Shown: positions 40,391 through 49,103, numbered from the stretch's first letter. The stretch is 64,000 bases of DNA from an uncultured Butyricicoccus sp. (GCA_910584935.1 CAJUDU010000001.1:1-64000), one strand, 5' to 3'. The notes: generated by a model from the sequence alone, not told the origin. Program-made: numbers and translations.

Positions 40391-40918
40391 TTAATTCTCC
40401 AATTTCACGCCGCATTCCACACAGAACAGCGCGTCCGCGGGCACAGGCTTGCCGCAAGCGGGGCAAAGCCGCGCAGAGGCAGGCTGTGCCTGCATTGACA
40501 CCGGCGCTCCTGGCGCCTGCTGTGCGGACATTTGCTGCGGGATAGGCTGCTGCATCATTTGCTGCTGCATGGGCATTTGCTGGGGCGTTTGCGGTGGTAT
40601 TGGCATAGGCTGTGTGCCCAAAAGCTGCTGTTCTTCTACCCGGATTTGTTCAATGCGGCGATTTTGTTCCGCAATCGCCTGTTCAAATCCGTAAATCTCT
40701 TTGCAAACCTGTTCAAACCGTTCCCGATTCATCTCGCCAGCTTTCCACATGGCATACATTTCATTGCCAAGCTGGGTAATCAGGGCTGTTTGCTGACGCT
40801 GGTAATTTTGTATCTGTGATTTAATCCGGCTGGTTTCTACCATGGATTCTGATTTTACACTGACGGTTGCAATGCCACGGTCAAGTTTATCTTTTAATTT
40901 TCCAAGCATGAAATACAT
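40391..40918 (-). CDS. coiled-coil protein with C-terminal zinc ribbon
   Basis: This 175-residue soluble protein has an N-terminal helical coiled-coil region (about 1-100), a Gln/Met/Pro-rich disordered linker (about 101-145) and a C-terminal zinc ribbon with CPACG and CVECG. The layout is the mirror image of zinc-ribbon membrane proteins such as the one at 13458. No membrane segment is present. The start is uncertain: ATG 40918 or ATG 40909, both near the GGGATGGG stretch. I know no function. Confidence 0.65.
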   Translation of the reverse strand: MYFMLGKLKDKLDRGIATVSVKSESMVETSRIKSQIQNYQRQQTALITQLGNEMYAMWKAGEMNRERFEQVCKEIYGFEQAIAEQNRRIEQIRVEEQQLLGTQPMPIPPQTPQQMPMQQQMMQQPIPQQMSAQQAPGAPVSMQAQPASARLCPACGKPVPADALFCVECGVKLEN

Positions 40919-41056
40919 CCCATCCCTTTTCGAAAGAAAATAACATCCTTTTTTATCATACCATCACTACGCGTTTTTTGCAACCTGCTTTATCGTTTCA
41001 TTTTTTGGATATCTTGTGGAATGATTTATATATTATCTACAATTTTTTATGTCCGA

Positions 41057-41085
41057 TTGACAGAAACTTTGGAAAATGATACACT
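41057..41085 (+). promoter_or_regulatory. consensus promoter of the Cys-rich peptide and SDR genes
   Basis: TTGACA (41057-41062), a 17-base spacer and TACACT (41080-41085) preceded by TGA (extended -10). It is one of the best promoters in the window. Confidence 0.8.
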
Positions 41086-41138
41086 AAAGAAAATAGGTTT
41101 TTCACATTTGCCGGGCAATGCCCCACAGGTTTTTTATC

Positions 41139-41291
41139 ATGATTGATTATCTTATCCTGACTTTGGTTATACTTGCAGTAATATTATCCGTTCGGTATTT
41201 ATACAGACGCCGCAGCAATGGCTGCGGCGGCATCGGCTGCGCAGGCTGTGCCCTGCACTGCTCAAAACGAAAGGGGGAACACCACCATTGA
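41139..41291 (+). CDS. FeoB-associated Cys-rich membrane protein (50 residues)
   Basis: This small gene starts at ATG 41139 (MIDYLILTLVILAVILSVRYLYRRR) with one membrane segment at residues 4-20, followed by a Cys-rich tail (C29, C34, C37 and C41 within NGCGGIGCAGCALHC) and a C-terminal HHH. The pattern matches the FeoB-associated Cys-rich membrane protein family (PF12669), whose genes usually sit beside feoB. Here no feoB is near, and the SDR gene's TTG start overlaps its TGA stop. Metal-binding tails of this kind may help iron import. The ribosome site is weak (ACAGG). Small size explains why it is easily missed. Confidence 0.75.
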   Translation: MIDYLILTLVILAVILSVRYLYRRRSNGCGGIGCAGCALHCSKRKGEHHH

Positions 41292-42034
41292 GAGCTGTCA
41301 TTACAGGCGCTTCGGCTGGCATTGGGCGCGATATGGCGCGCCTTTTATCCGTACGCGGCTATAAACTGACTTTAATCGCCCGGCGGCAAGACCGCTTACT
41401 GGAATTGGCGGACGAACTGCCAGACTGCCAGATTATTACCGCTGATTTATCAAAACCCGATGCTTGCCGACAGGTTTACCGCCTAGCACATGGCGCGGAT
41501 GTCGAAATCCTCATCAATAATGCAGGATTTGGGTTGTTTGGACAGTTTGCAGAAACTGACCTTGATACAGAACTGGAAATGATTCATACGAATATCATTG
41601 CGGTGCATATGCTGACCAAACTTTTTTTGCGGGATTTCCGCACCCGTGGCAATGGATATATCCTGAATGTCGCTTCATCAGCAGGGTTTATGGCAGGGCC
41701 TTTGATGGCAACTTATTATGCGACAAAAAATTATGTCCTGCGCCTGACCCAGGCAATCCGCGAGGAACTGCGGCATGAAGGCAGTGGCATACAAGTCGCC
41801 GCACTATGCCCAGGGCCTGTACACACCGAATTTAATGCTGTAGCAGGTGTGCAGTTTGCTATCGGCGGCATTTCCAGCAAAATGGCAGCCAAATGCGGCA
41901 TTGATGGGCTGCTGGCTGGCAAAGGCGTCATTGTCCCTGGCGCAGGGATGCGGCTCGCCTTGGCTGCCCGTCATCTTGTGCCTGAATCTGTGCTGACCCG
42001 TATTGCATACCACATCCAGAAAAGAAAGGGGTAA
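41288..42034 (+). CDS. short-chain dehydrogenase/reductase
   Basis: This 248-residue classical SDR has the cofactor motif TGASAGIG (6-13), a catalytic Ser in NVASSAGF near 130-137 and the YYATK active-site motif near 147-151. IINN-type and PGPVHTEF blocks are also present. It reduces or oxidises an unknown small ketone or alcohol. The start codon is TTG 41288, overlapping the stop of the Cys-rich peptide gene; AAAGGGGGAA (41270-41279) is the ribosome site. Overlap means coupled translation. The C-terminus is followed within 7 bases by the next gene's start. Confidence 0.85.
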   Translation: MRAVITGASAGIGRDMARLLSVRGYKLTLIARRQDRLLELADELPDCQIITADLSKPDACRQVYRLAHGADVEILINNAGFGLFGQFAETDLDTELEMIHTNIIAVHMLTKLFLRDFRTRGNGYILNVASSAGFMAGPLMATYYATKNYVLRLTQAIREELRHEGSGIQVAALCPGPVHTEFNAVAGVQFAIGGISSKMAAKCGIDGLLAGKGVIVPGAGMRLALAARHLVPESVLTRIAYHIQKRKG

Positions 42035-42041
42035 ACATCCT

Positions 42042-42890
42042 ATGTCCAAACCTGAACCGGATGCCCGCCGCCGCCCCCGTAAGCAACTGAAAACATGGCA
42101 GCGGATTTTATTCCGCTGGCGGCTGCCATTTGTGATGGTGCTGGTTTTAATGCTGCTTTCTGCTGTGGTTATGTTGGTGATTTCCAGCAAAATAGCCGCC
42201 TGCGCCAAGGCAAAAGAACTGGAACGGCAACAGCAAGCTGCCGCTATGACCACCTTTGAAGGGGCAGTTGTTGACGCGCTGCAAGCGGAACAGGATGAAA
42301 TCCATAAACTGGTCTGTTTGACCAAAGAAGATGGCAATGTCACCTATGATGAAGAAAATGACCGGGTACAATTGGTGGTCTGGTCGGAAAAACCACAGAA
42401 TACCTTCAAAAAAGATGAACAGATAACGCTGGAGAATTATACCTATGCCTATCCGGATTTGGAGCTTTCCACTTGGGGCAAAGCCAATGCAGATACCCTG
42501 AAGAAAAGCCAAGAAGCTCGTTTATGTAAACTATTTGGTATGCCTGAACGTGGCGCAAAATCTACCTTTTTGCTGGTGACGGTTGCTGTGGAACGGGTAT
42601 TACGTCCGGCCTATCAGCCGGATGCCCAACTGGGCAATATGAATCTTTCCTTTGAACAGACAGTAGGACAGGATTTTATTACCTGGTTTAATGGCGAAAT
42701 GACCAACAATTATTTTGTCAGCCCTCGCCCCTGGACACGTCTGGGTTATACCTATGACTGGGGGGTTGAAGCCAATCAAGGACATTATGGGGTGACTGAA
42801 TTTGTTATACCAGCAAATACCAAAGTGACGGTAAAATCCATTTATTCCAATGAAGATATGGTCAAGGCACTGCGCCGTGGCCGCTTATAA
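42042..42890 (+). CDS. single-pass membrane protein of unknown function
   Basis: This 282-residue protein has a basic, disordered N-terminus (1-35, DARRRPRKQ) and one membrane segment (about 28-48). An extracytoplasmic helix (KAKELERQQQAA) and a beta-rich domain of about 200 residues with no Cys pairs or catalytic motif I recognise follow. The sequence contains NYTYAYPDLELSTWGKAN and RPWTRLGYTYDWGVE, typical of an extracytoplasmic domain. AAAGGGG at 42025-42031 fits ATG 42042. It is the last gene of the Cys-rich peptide-SDR operon. Confidence 0.65.
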   Translation: MSKPEPDARRRPRKQLKTWQRILFRWRLPFVMVLVLMLLSAVVMLVISSKIAACAKAKELERQQQAAAMTTFEGAVVDALQAEQDEIHKLVCLTKEDGNVTYDEENDRVQLVVWSEKPQNTFKKDEQITLENYTYAYPDLELSTWGKANADTLKKSQEARLCKLFGMPERGAKSTFLLVTVAVERVLRPAYQPDAQLGNMNLSFEQTVGQDFITWFNGEMTNNYFVSPRPWTRLGYTYDWGVEANQGHYGVTEFVIPANTKVTVKSIYSNEDMVKALRRGRL

Positions 42891-42892
42891 AG

Positions 42893-42929
42893 AAATCCCC
42901 CTGCCGGATGCTTTCTGGCAAGGGGATTT
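42893..42929. terminator. bidirectional terminator (operon end / rnhA)
   Basis: AAATCCCC-type arm (42893-42905) pairs with GGCAAGGGGATTT (42917-42929) with one mismatch. It lies between convergent genes. Confidence 0.8.
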
Positions 42930-42930
42930 G

Positions 42931-43368
42931 TTATTTGTATTTTTTCCATTCGGCAACCGCGAGTTCATCACAGCGGTTGTTATATGGGTTTTCCGCATGA
43001 CCTTTGACCCAATGGAATGTGACATCATGCTTGTTCAATAGCCCCAACAGGCGTTCCCATAACTCCGGATTTTTGGCGGGTTCTTTGGCGGTACGCATCC
43101 AGCCGCGCGCCTTCCAGCGCGCTGCCCAGCCTTTGGTTATCGCGTCAATCACATATTTAGAATCCGAATAGACCTGCACCCGGCATGGCTCCCGCAGCCG
43201 TTCTAACGCGGAAATCACACCCAAAAGTTCCATGCGGTTGTTGGTGGTCATGGGGTCGCCACCGGATATTTCCTTTTCATGCGCCCCATATTGCAGGATT
43301 GCCGCCCAGCCGCCTGGCCCTGGGTTGCCTGAACACGCGCCGTCTGTATAAATTGTCACTTCTTTCAT
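42931..43368 (-). CDS. rnhA: ribonuclease HI
   Basis: This 145-residue enzyme has the four acidic metal residues: Asp9 (IYTDGACSGNPGPGG), Glu in NNRMELLG near 45, Asp in YSDSKYV near 69, and Asp in NRCDELA near 131. It cleaves RNA in RNA-DNA hybrids. Start 43368 has AGGAG upstream; upstream in-frame codons belong to the birA tail. It begins 13 bases after birA stops, so they form a two-gene operon birA-rnhA. Confidence 0.93.
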   Translation of the reverse strand: MKEVTIYTDGACSGNPGPGGWAAILQYGAHEKEISGGDPMTTNNRMELLGVISALERLREPCRVQVYSDSKYVIDAITKGWAARWKARGWMRTAKEPAKNPELWERLLGLLNKHDVTFHWVKGHAENPYNNRCDELAVAEWKKYK

Positions 43369-43381
43369 AACCACTCCTGAT

Positions 43382-44362
43382 TCACAGCCGTATGCTGATT
43401 TCGCCGGATGAAAGGATTTCTTGCTGCCCATTTGGGCGCGTCACAATCAGGTTGCCCTGTGCATTGATATCCTCACATATTGCCGCATAACTGTCTGCGG
43501 CGGTGACAACCTGTACAGGCTTGCCCAAACAACATAAAAGCGTGCGGTATTCGGCAAAAAGCGGGGCTGTATCCCCGCTGTTCAGCACACGGTAAAGCTG
43601 TTCCAGTTCCCATAAAACGCTTGCGGCGAGTTGTGCCCGCCGTGGGACGTGTTCTGAAAAATCGGCTAATGAACCTGCAACGGCACGAACATCCTCTGGC
43701 AGTGCCTGCCGGTCAAGGCGCAGATTGATGCCTATGCCTAAAACAGCATAATCTACCGCGCCGGTTTCACCCTCCACAGCGGCTTCGGTTAAGATGCCGC
43801 ATAATTTTTTGTCCTCCATCAATACGTCATTGACCCATTTGATTTGCGGCTGGAAACCACAGAGGGCTTTGATTGCACGGCATACCGCAACAGCAGCCGC
43901 GAATGTGATAAAGTTCAGCTTTGAAAGCGACAAACGCGGTTTCAAAAGAATGGACATATACAGCCCGCCACCAGGCGGGGAGCTGAAGCCGCGCCCCAGC
44001 CGCCCCCGCCCGGCAGTTTGCCGGTGTGCAATCAGTGTAAACCCTTCTGCACGGGAAGCCGCGTAATCTTCTTTTATGGCGGTATTCGTAGAACCTGTTT
44101 CCGCAAGGATCAGCACATCCCTGCCAAATGTTTCAGTTTCCAGCAAGGCAGATACGCCAGCAGCCGTCAGGCTGTCATCTTCCGGCAGCAGGCAATAGCC
44201 GCTGCCCTGGGATGATTCAACTAAAATCCCTTCCGCTCGCAGGGCTTCAATTGCTTTCCATATAGCTGTACGCGACACGCCAAGTTCCCGTGCCAGCTGC
44301 CCGCCGGAAAGCCGCGTCCCTCGGCTTTGCTCCAGCGCGCACAGCACTTCGTCCTTTACCAT
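43382..44362 (-). CDS. birA: bifunctional biotin--[acetyl-CoA-carboxylase] ligase/biotin repressor
   Basis: This 326-residue protein has an N-terminal helix-turn-helix (LGVSRTAIWKAIEALR near 27-42), the central ligase domain with GSTN, AHRQTAGRGRLGR and QIKWVNDVLM, and the C-terminal SH3-like domain. It loads biotin on carboxyl carrier protein and, through the HTH, may repress biotin genes. Start 44362 has AAAGGGGAG upstream. The open frame extends upstream through a terminator-like hairpin, so I reject the longer start. It is the first gene of birA-rnhA. Confidence 0.93.
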   Translation of the reverse strand: MVKDEVLCALEQSRGTRLSGGQLARELGVSRTAIWKAIEALRAEGILVESSQGSGYCLLPEDDSLTAAGVSALLETETFGRDVLILAETGSTNTAIKEDYAASRAEGFTLIAHRQTAGRGRLGRGFSSPPGGGLYMSILLKPRLSLSKLNFITFAAAVAVCRAIKALCGFQPQIKWVNDVLMEDKKLCGILTEAAVEGETGAVDYAVLGIGINLRLDRQALPEDVRAVAGSLADFSEHVPRRAQLAASVLWELEQLYRVLNSGDTAPLFAEYRTLLCCLGKPVQVVTAADSYAAICEDINAQGNLIVTRPNGQQEILSSGEISIRL

Positions 44363-44417
44363 AAATGCTTGCTCCCCTTTCCAGGATGCCGACAAACTTG
44401 TATACATGATGGTTAAG

Positions 44418-44447
44418 AAAAAAGCGCCCCTGCGGGAAAGGGCGCGA
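44418..44447 (-). terminator. terminator-like hairpin in the birA leader (attenuator candidate)
   Basis: On the minus strand GCGCCC (44445-44440) pairs with GGGCGC (44429-44424), followed by six T. It lies between the birA promoter and the birA ribosome site, so most transcripts would stop before birA unless it is disrupted. Confidence 0.6.
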
Positions 44448-44492
44448 TTTTTTCCCCGCGATACAAAGTCTGCCATGCAGTTCCCTGCTTCT

Positions 44493-44521
44493 ATTGTAAC
44501 TGTTATCATGCAAAAATACAA
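44493..44521 (-). promoter_or_regulatory. promoter of birA-rnhA
   Basis: On the minus strand TTGTAT (44516-44521), a 17-base spacer and TACAAT (44493-44498). The leader from about 44486 to 44362 includes the attenuator hairpin. Confidence 0.7.
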
Positions 44522-44652
44522 CTCTTTTTCGCAAAAATCGCAAGGTTTCGTAATTTTACTGCGCTTTAATCAGATATATTGCACAAAACTGCTGCCGCTT
44601 GTACCCAAGACTTCTGTATGATCTTATAAAAACTGGTAAAATCAAATGATTG

Positions 44653-45231
44653 TCAATGCAGAAAGTCCTGTACGGCTTTCAGGATGCCGGGCAAACCGCT
44701 GGTTTGCCCGCTGTCCCGCACCGTTTTCCCAAGCAGTTCCCGGAGGGGCGCGCCCATCCGGCTGGCATAAATTTTATTGTTTTGCAAATCCACTAGCGCA
44801 ACCCGCACACTTGACCAGCCACTGTCCGGTTTTTCATATACCTGTTCGCTGGATTTGCCTTTCAGCTTGCGCAGGGCAGACCATTCCGCTTGCCCTGCCA
44901 CTAAAATCAGGCTAACCATGCTAAATTCATGGGTGTTGTCCACTGGGACAATGTCTTTTTGCAGCTTGCAGGCAAAATTCCACCAATCGGCTAACGCTTC
45001 CATGTTAAAAACAGGCACGGCATAGACCAACCGGAATTCATGGCAATGGGTCACAGAACCGGTTGGCATAATGCCCATCAGTTTTTTCTGTTCCTGGTTA
45101 GAATATGCCGCATACAGCGCCGCGACCCGCCCGCAGCAGTCCACCATACGCTTGACAGAAAATTCTTTTGGCAATGTGGTTTCCAATTTACGGGTATAAG
45201 CGATAAACTGTTCTGGGAAATCTTTTATCAT
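44653..45231 (-). CDS. unrecognised cytoplasmic protein
   Basis: The 192-residue protein is predicted to be soluble, alpha/beta, with no signal peptide. DCCGRVAALYAAYSN near 31-45, WWNFACKLQKDIVPVD near 83-98 and an acidic/basic middle are visible, but I recognise no motif or family. It starts 13 bases after the nucleotidyltransferase gene stops and is therefore probably in the same operon. A function related to sugar nucleotide or polysaccharide metabolism is only a guess from context. Confidence 0.6.
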   Translation of the reverse strand: MIKDFPEQFIAYTRKLETTLPKEFSVKRMVDCCGRVAALYAAYSNQEQKKLMGIMPTGSVTHCHEFRLVYAVPVFNMEALADWWNFACKLQKDIVPVDNTHEFSMVSLILVAGQAEWSALRKLKGKSSEQVYEKPDSGWSSVRVALVDLQNNKIYASRMGAPLRELLGKTVRDSGQTSGLPGILKAVQDFLH

Positions 45232-45244
45232 GGTTTTGCTCCCT

Positions 45245-46168
45245 TTATAACCCGGCTGGGTAAATGCCTGCCTGTGTCATTTGTGCCAGCGCTTGCTGGA
45301 CTAACGCTTTATCTTCACGATAGGTCACACCAAACCAACGGGCATCAGTGGTCAGCAGACGTGCGTCAGCTTTACCCTGGTGCAGCAGGTTGTCAACCGC
45401 ACCTGGCAGATAAAATTCTGCTTTTTGTGGGTTTTGCGGCAATTTTTCCGCGAAAAATGCCCGCAAAAGCTCGGTTAATTTGTCCATGAATGATGGCGTA
45501 AAACCCCAGATATTCATAGAAACCGGCGTGCCCTCCGGGATTTCCTTATACTTGCCACTTTCCTCATACCGGATGATACCGTCTGCGCCGCGGGCAATGG
45601 CAGTACGTTCCACAATAGATGTTAAATATCCATCTTTGCCCTGACAGACGCCCCGTGCTACTGTACCATTTTCTGTTAGTGTATTTTCCACTTTATAGCC
45701 AACCATACAGCACCGGCAAAGGTCATTTTGTTCCTCCGCTTTGGATAAGAAACCATACATTTGCTGGAAAGCATCAGCCCCGTAAAAATCATCCGCATTG
45801 ATGACAGCAAATGGCTGCTGCCCTGCCAGCACTGGCGCTGCACACCAGACTGCATGACCTGTGCCAAGCGGCTTGGTGCGCCCCGCAGGGGTTGACAACC
45901 CTTCTGGCAGATTGTCCAGCGTTTGATAAGCATAATCTACTTGCATATGCCGCCGCGCCCGCGTAGCAATGGTTTGCTCAAATGCTTGCTCTAGTTCAGG
46001 GCGTATGACAAAAACCACCCGTGAAAACCCGGCACGCGCCGCATCATAAATAGAATAATCCAGGATAATCTGTCCACCTGGGCCAACTGGGTCAATTTGC
46101 TTTAATCCGCCATATCGCGAGCCTAGCCCTGCCGCCATGACCACAAGCGCTGGTGCTGCTTTTTTCAT
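45245..46168 (-). CDS. sugar-nucleotidyltransferase-like protein (NTP transferase domain)
   Basis: This 307-residue protein starts with VVMAAGLGSRYGGLKQIDPVGPGG, the nucleotide-binding loop of the glucose-1-phosphate thymidylyl/uridylyl-transferase superfamily with the conserved GLGSR...K. NADDFYG (metal Asp) follows near 110. A C-terminal extension of about 100 residues has no clear acyltransferase repeats. It probably activates a sugar or polyol phosphate with NTP; the substrate is unknown. AGGGAGGAAAG precedes the ATG. It leads an operon with the unrecognised gene after it. Confidence 0.8.
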   Translation of the reverse strand: MKKAAPALVVMAAGLGSRYGGLKQIDPVGPGGQIILDYSIYDAARAGFSRVVFVIRPELEQAFEQTIATRARRHMQVDYAYQTLDNLPEGLSTPAGRTKPLGTGHAVWCAAPVLAGQQPFAVINADDFYGADAFQQMYGFLSKAEEQNDLCRCCMVGYKVENTLTENGTVARGVCQGKDGYLTSIVERTAIARGADGIIRYEESGKYKEIPEGTPVSMNIWGFTPSFMDKLTELLRAFFAEKLPQNPQKAEFYLPGAVDNLLHQGKADARLLTTDARWFGVTYREDKALVQQALAQMTQAGIYPAGL

Positions 46169-46250
46169 CGTTCTTTCCTCCCTTATCTTGGGCTTTGCCC
46201 TGCCATGCCACTGGTGCACAATGGCACAGTGCTGCATAACTTCTAGTGCT

Positions 46251-46279
46251 ATTATAATGGATTTGTCTGTGTATCTCAA
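46251..46279 (-). promoter_or_regulatory. promoter of the nucleotidyltransferase operon
   Basis: On the minus strand TTGAGA (46274-46279), a 17-base spacer and TATAAT (46251-46256). Confidence 0.75.
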
Positions 46280-46369
46280 GCCATGTCCGGCAAAATGCCA
46301 GAAATCTTTATATTAGCAAGGCAGGTTTTGCATAAAAACAATGAAAATGGCTGCTTACAGGTTCTTTTA

Positions 46370-46399
46370 TTGTCAAACAGGCTACAATGGTGATAAAAT
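46370..46399 (+). promoter_or_regulatory. promoter of pyruvate kinase
   Basis: TTGTCA (46370-46375), an 18-base spacer and TAAAAT (46394-46399) preceded by TGA (extended -10). The leader is about 75 nt. Confidence 0.6.
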
Positions 46400-46482
46400 A
46401 ATACTTGAAAGAGAATTTTGAAATTTGTAAGCCGCAAGAGCCGTTACTGGCTTGCATGGAATGAAATGAGGTAAATACACAA

Positions 46483-47946
46483 ATGCGAAGAACAAAGATT
46501 ATCTGTACCCTTGGCCCTGCGACCGATTCTCCTGACGTGCTGAAAAACATGATGAAAGCTGGCATGAATGTTGCCCGTCTTAACTTCAGCCATGGCACCC
46601 ATGAAGAACACCAAAAACGCATTGAAATGGTGAAAGCCATGCGCGATGAAACCGGATTGCCCGTTGGCATCATGCTGGATACCAAAGGTCCAGAAATTCG
46701 AACAAAAACTTATAAAAATGGTAAAATCGAAATCACCGAAGGGCAACAGTTCACACTGACAACCCGCGATGTTGAAGGTGACAATACCATTGTTTCCATT
46801 AGCTATGCTGGGCTGCCGAATGATGTGAAAGTTGGCACACGTATCCTGATTGATGATGGTTTGGTTGCTTTTGATGTTGTTGATATCCAGGATACGGATA
46901 TTATTTGTAAGGCGCTCAACGGCGGACCGCTTTCTGACCGTAAATCAATTAATGTGCCAGGGATTACCCTGCATATGCCATACCTTTCTGAAAAAGACAA
47001 GGAAGACCTGATTTTTGGCTGCACCCAGGGCATTGATTTTATCGCCGCTTCTTTTTGCCGCAGCGCTGAGGATATGCGGGAATTAAAAGATATCCTGCGC
47101 GACCAAAACTGTGAAGATATTGAAATCATTGCGAAAATCGAAAATATGGAAGGCGTCAATAATATTGATGAAATTCTGGAAGAAGTAACCGGTATTATGG
47201 TTGCACGCGGTGATTTAGGGGTAGAAGTGCCGTTTGAAGAACTGCCCGAAATCCAAAAAGACCTGATTAAAAAATCTGTCGCACGTGGCAAACGAGTGGT
47301 GACAGCAACGCAAATGCTGGAATCTATGGTCAAAAATCCACGCCCGACCCGTGCCGAAGTTTCTGACGTTGCCAACGCGGTTTATGACGGTACCAGCGCC
47401 ATTATGCTGTCTGGTGAAACCAGTGTTGGTAAATATCCGGTGGAAACGGTGGAAACCATGAGCCGTATCGCGGAAAACGCGGAAAGCAGCATCCATTATG
47501 ACCGCCGCCGCATGACACGCCCTGAACTGATTGATATGGATATGACAGGTGATGTGAAAACCAATGCGGTTTCTCATGCGGTATGCACCACCGCAACCGA
47601 TTTAGACGCAAACTGCATTGTTGCCTTGACAGAATCCGGGCAGACTGCCCGTTCGGTATCCGGCCGCCGTCCCAGCAAGATGATTGTTGGTGCAACGCCA
47701 TCCGAAAAGACATTCCATCGGCTGACCATGACTTGGGGTGTCATCCCTTGTATGGTGAAACGTGCTGCAACTGGTACTGAATTGTATATGCAGGCAGTGC
47801 GCGCCGCTGTGGAAGCCATGGAAGCAAAAGTCGGCGATATTATTGTCATTGCGGCTGGTATGCCGGTAGGCCGTGTCAGCTATACCAATACCATGCGGCT
47901 TATCCAGGTGACAGAAGATTATATCAACCTTGCCTTTGAAGATTGA
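46483..47946 (+). CDS. pyk: pyruvate kinase
   Basis: This 487-residue enzyme has the opening RTKIICTLGPATDS, MLDTKGPEIRT, the substrate-binding ARGDLGVEVPFEELP and MLESM, and the allosteric C-terminal domain. It lacks the extra PEP-utiliser-like C-terminal domain found in Bacillus and many Clostridia (about 585 residues), so it is of the short type. It makes ATP and pyruvate at the end of glycolysis. GAGGTAA precedes the ATG. Monocistronic. Confidence 0.95.
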   Translation: MRRTKIICTLGPATDSPDVLKNMMKAGMNVARLNFSHGTHEEHQKRIEMVKAMRDETGLPVGIMLDTKGPEIRTKTYKNGKIEITEGQQFTLTTRDVEGDNTIVSISYAGLPNDVKVGTRILIDDGLVAFDVVDIQDTDIICKALNGGPLSDRKSINVPGITLHMPYLSEKDKEDLIFGCTQGIDFIAASFCRSAEDMRELKDILRDQNCEDIEIIAKIENMEGVNNIDEILEEVTGIMVARGDLGVEVPFEELPEIQKDLIKKSVARGKRVVTATQMLESMVKNPRPTRAEVSDVANAVYDGTSAIMLSGETSVGKYPVETVETMSRIAENAESSIHYDRRRMTRPELIDMDMTGDVKTNAVSHAVCTTATDLDANCIVALTESGQTARSVSGRRPSKMIVGATPSEKTFHRLTMTWGVIPCMVKRAATGTELYMQAVRAAVEAMEAKVGDIIVIAAGMPVGRVSYTNTMRLIQVTEDYINLAFED

Positions 47947-48018
47947 TTTTTGGCAGAAATATTGCAATATTGATGCTATTTGTTCATGGTTTGTTCAAAA
48001 TCCGCCCTGCGGATGTGA

Positions 48019-48024
48019 TACAAT
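48019..48024 (+). promoter_or_regulatory. extended -10 for the LCP gene
   Basis: TACAAT (48019-48024) preceded by TGA. The best -35 (TTGTTC, 47991-47996) is 22 bases away, too far for a standard spacer. Confidence 0.45.
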
Positions 48025-48035
48025 AACATTATATA

Positions 48036-48057
48036 CGCGCGGCGGCAGCGCCGCGCG
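48036..48057 (+). promoter_or_regulatory. very GC-rich hairpin at the start of the LCP transcript
   Basis: CGCGCGGCG (48036-48044) pairs with CGCCGCGCG (48049-48057). It begins about 5 bases after the expected start site, so it would cap the mRNA 5' end; it could instead terminate pyk. Confidence 0.5.
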
Positions 48058-48096
48058 TTTGCATTTGATTCTTGTGCTGAGGGGCTGATTTGGGAT

Positions 48097-49086
48097 ATGT
48101 CATTTCACAGGCTGTTGCGCATTGTGCGCCGCTGGCTCTTGCTTGCCGCTTTGACGCTGGTCATGATTACCGTAGGGTTATTTGTCTATCGTTACCTATT
48201 TGCTTACACTTATGATAGTTCATTGGAGAATGTATCAGAACAGGAACTTGCTGTGCAAGTGAAACCGGCATCTGGTATTACAAATATCGCTTTATTTGGC
48301 GTGGATACCCGGCCAGATGAGCCAACACGTTCGGACTGCATGATGGTAATGAGTGTGGACGCGGATGCAGGCGTCCTGAAACTAACATCGCTGATGCGGG
48401 ATAGCCGGGTGGAACTGGATGAACATGGCACGCAGAAATTATGCCATGCCTATAGTTTTGACGGACCAAAGGGTGCAATCCGTGCGATTAACGAAATTTT
48501 TAATCTGGATATCACCGATTATGCTGAGGTGAATTTTGTACAAATGGCAAACCTAATTGGCGAAGTCGGCGGGGTAGATGTGGAAGTTTCTGAAGCTGAA
48601 CGCAAAGAGGCAAACAAATTCATTCGAGAATATTATGAATCCTTTGATATGGAGCCGGAGTATATTGAAGAAGCTGGATTCCAACATCTGAATGGTATCC
48701 AGGCAATGACATTTGCACGCATTCGCAAAGGTGGTACCGGCGATGACTGGGGACGTGTAGAACGACAATCCATTGTATTAGAGGCGATGTTTTCCACGAT
48801 TCAGGACAAGTCCCTGGCAGAACTTGCCGCAATGATGCCGCGAATGATGCCATATGTGACAACTTCTCTCAAAAAAAGTGAAATGTTATCGCTTGCAAAA
48901 GGATTATTTGCAAATGGCAAGCCGCAAATTGAACATGCCCGCCTACCGCAAGATGGCGATTGGCATTATGGCGGCGCACAAGAGGAATATATTGTATACG
49001 ATTTGGACAAGGCTGCCAAACAGTTAAACGATTATATTTATGATAATATACCCATCAGCGGCACTGCTGATGATGGGGAAGAATAA
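48097..49086 (+). CDS. LytR-CpsA-Psr (LCP) family wall-glycopolymer transferase
   Basis: This 329-residue protein has an N-terminal membrane anchor (about 12-35) and an LCP domain (about 60-250). ITNIALFGVDTRPDE, SDCMMVMSVD and LTSLMRDSRVELD contain the Arg and Asp residues that bind the polyprenyl pyrophosphate head and metal. The domain attaches teichoic acid or capsule chains to peptidoglycan. No tagging genes are adjacent. GAGGGG precedes the ATG. The C-terminal part (250-329) is short. Confidence 0.88.
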   Translation: MSFHRLLRIVRRWLLLAALTLVMITVGLFVYRYLFAYTYDSSLENVSEQELAVQVKPASGITNIALFGVDTRPDEPTRSDCMMVMSVDADAGVLKLTSLMRDSRVELDEHGTQKLCHAYSFDGPKGAIRAINEIFNLDITDYAEVNFVQMANLIGEVGGVDVEVSEAERKEANKFIREYYESFDMEPEYIEEAGFQHLNGIQAMTFARIRKGGTGDDWGRVERQSIVLEAMFSTIQDKSLAELAAMMPRMMPYVTTSLKKSEMLSLAKGLFANGKPQIEHARLPQDGDWHYGGAQEEYIVYDLDKAAKQLNDYIYDNIPISGTADDGEE

Positions 49087-49103
49087 TTTTGCGTGCAATG
49101 AGG

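Larger units (their letters stand above)
46169..46482. other. divergent intergenic region with two promoters
   Basis: This 314-base gap contains the minus promoter of the nucleotidyltransferase operon (46251-46279) and the plus promoter of pyk (46370-46399). A weak hairpin (CACTG/CAGTG near 46208-46230) lies in the minus leader. I see no gene in it. Confidence 0.6.

Noticed and set aside
44363..44521. longer N-terminal start for birA
   Set aside because: The extension reads through a terminator-like hairpin and lacks the helix-turn-helix context; the ATG at 44362 has a good ribosome site.
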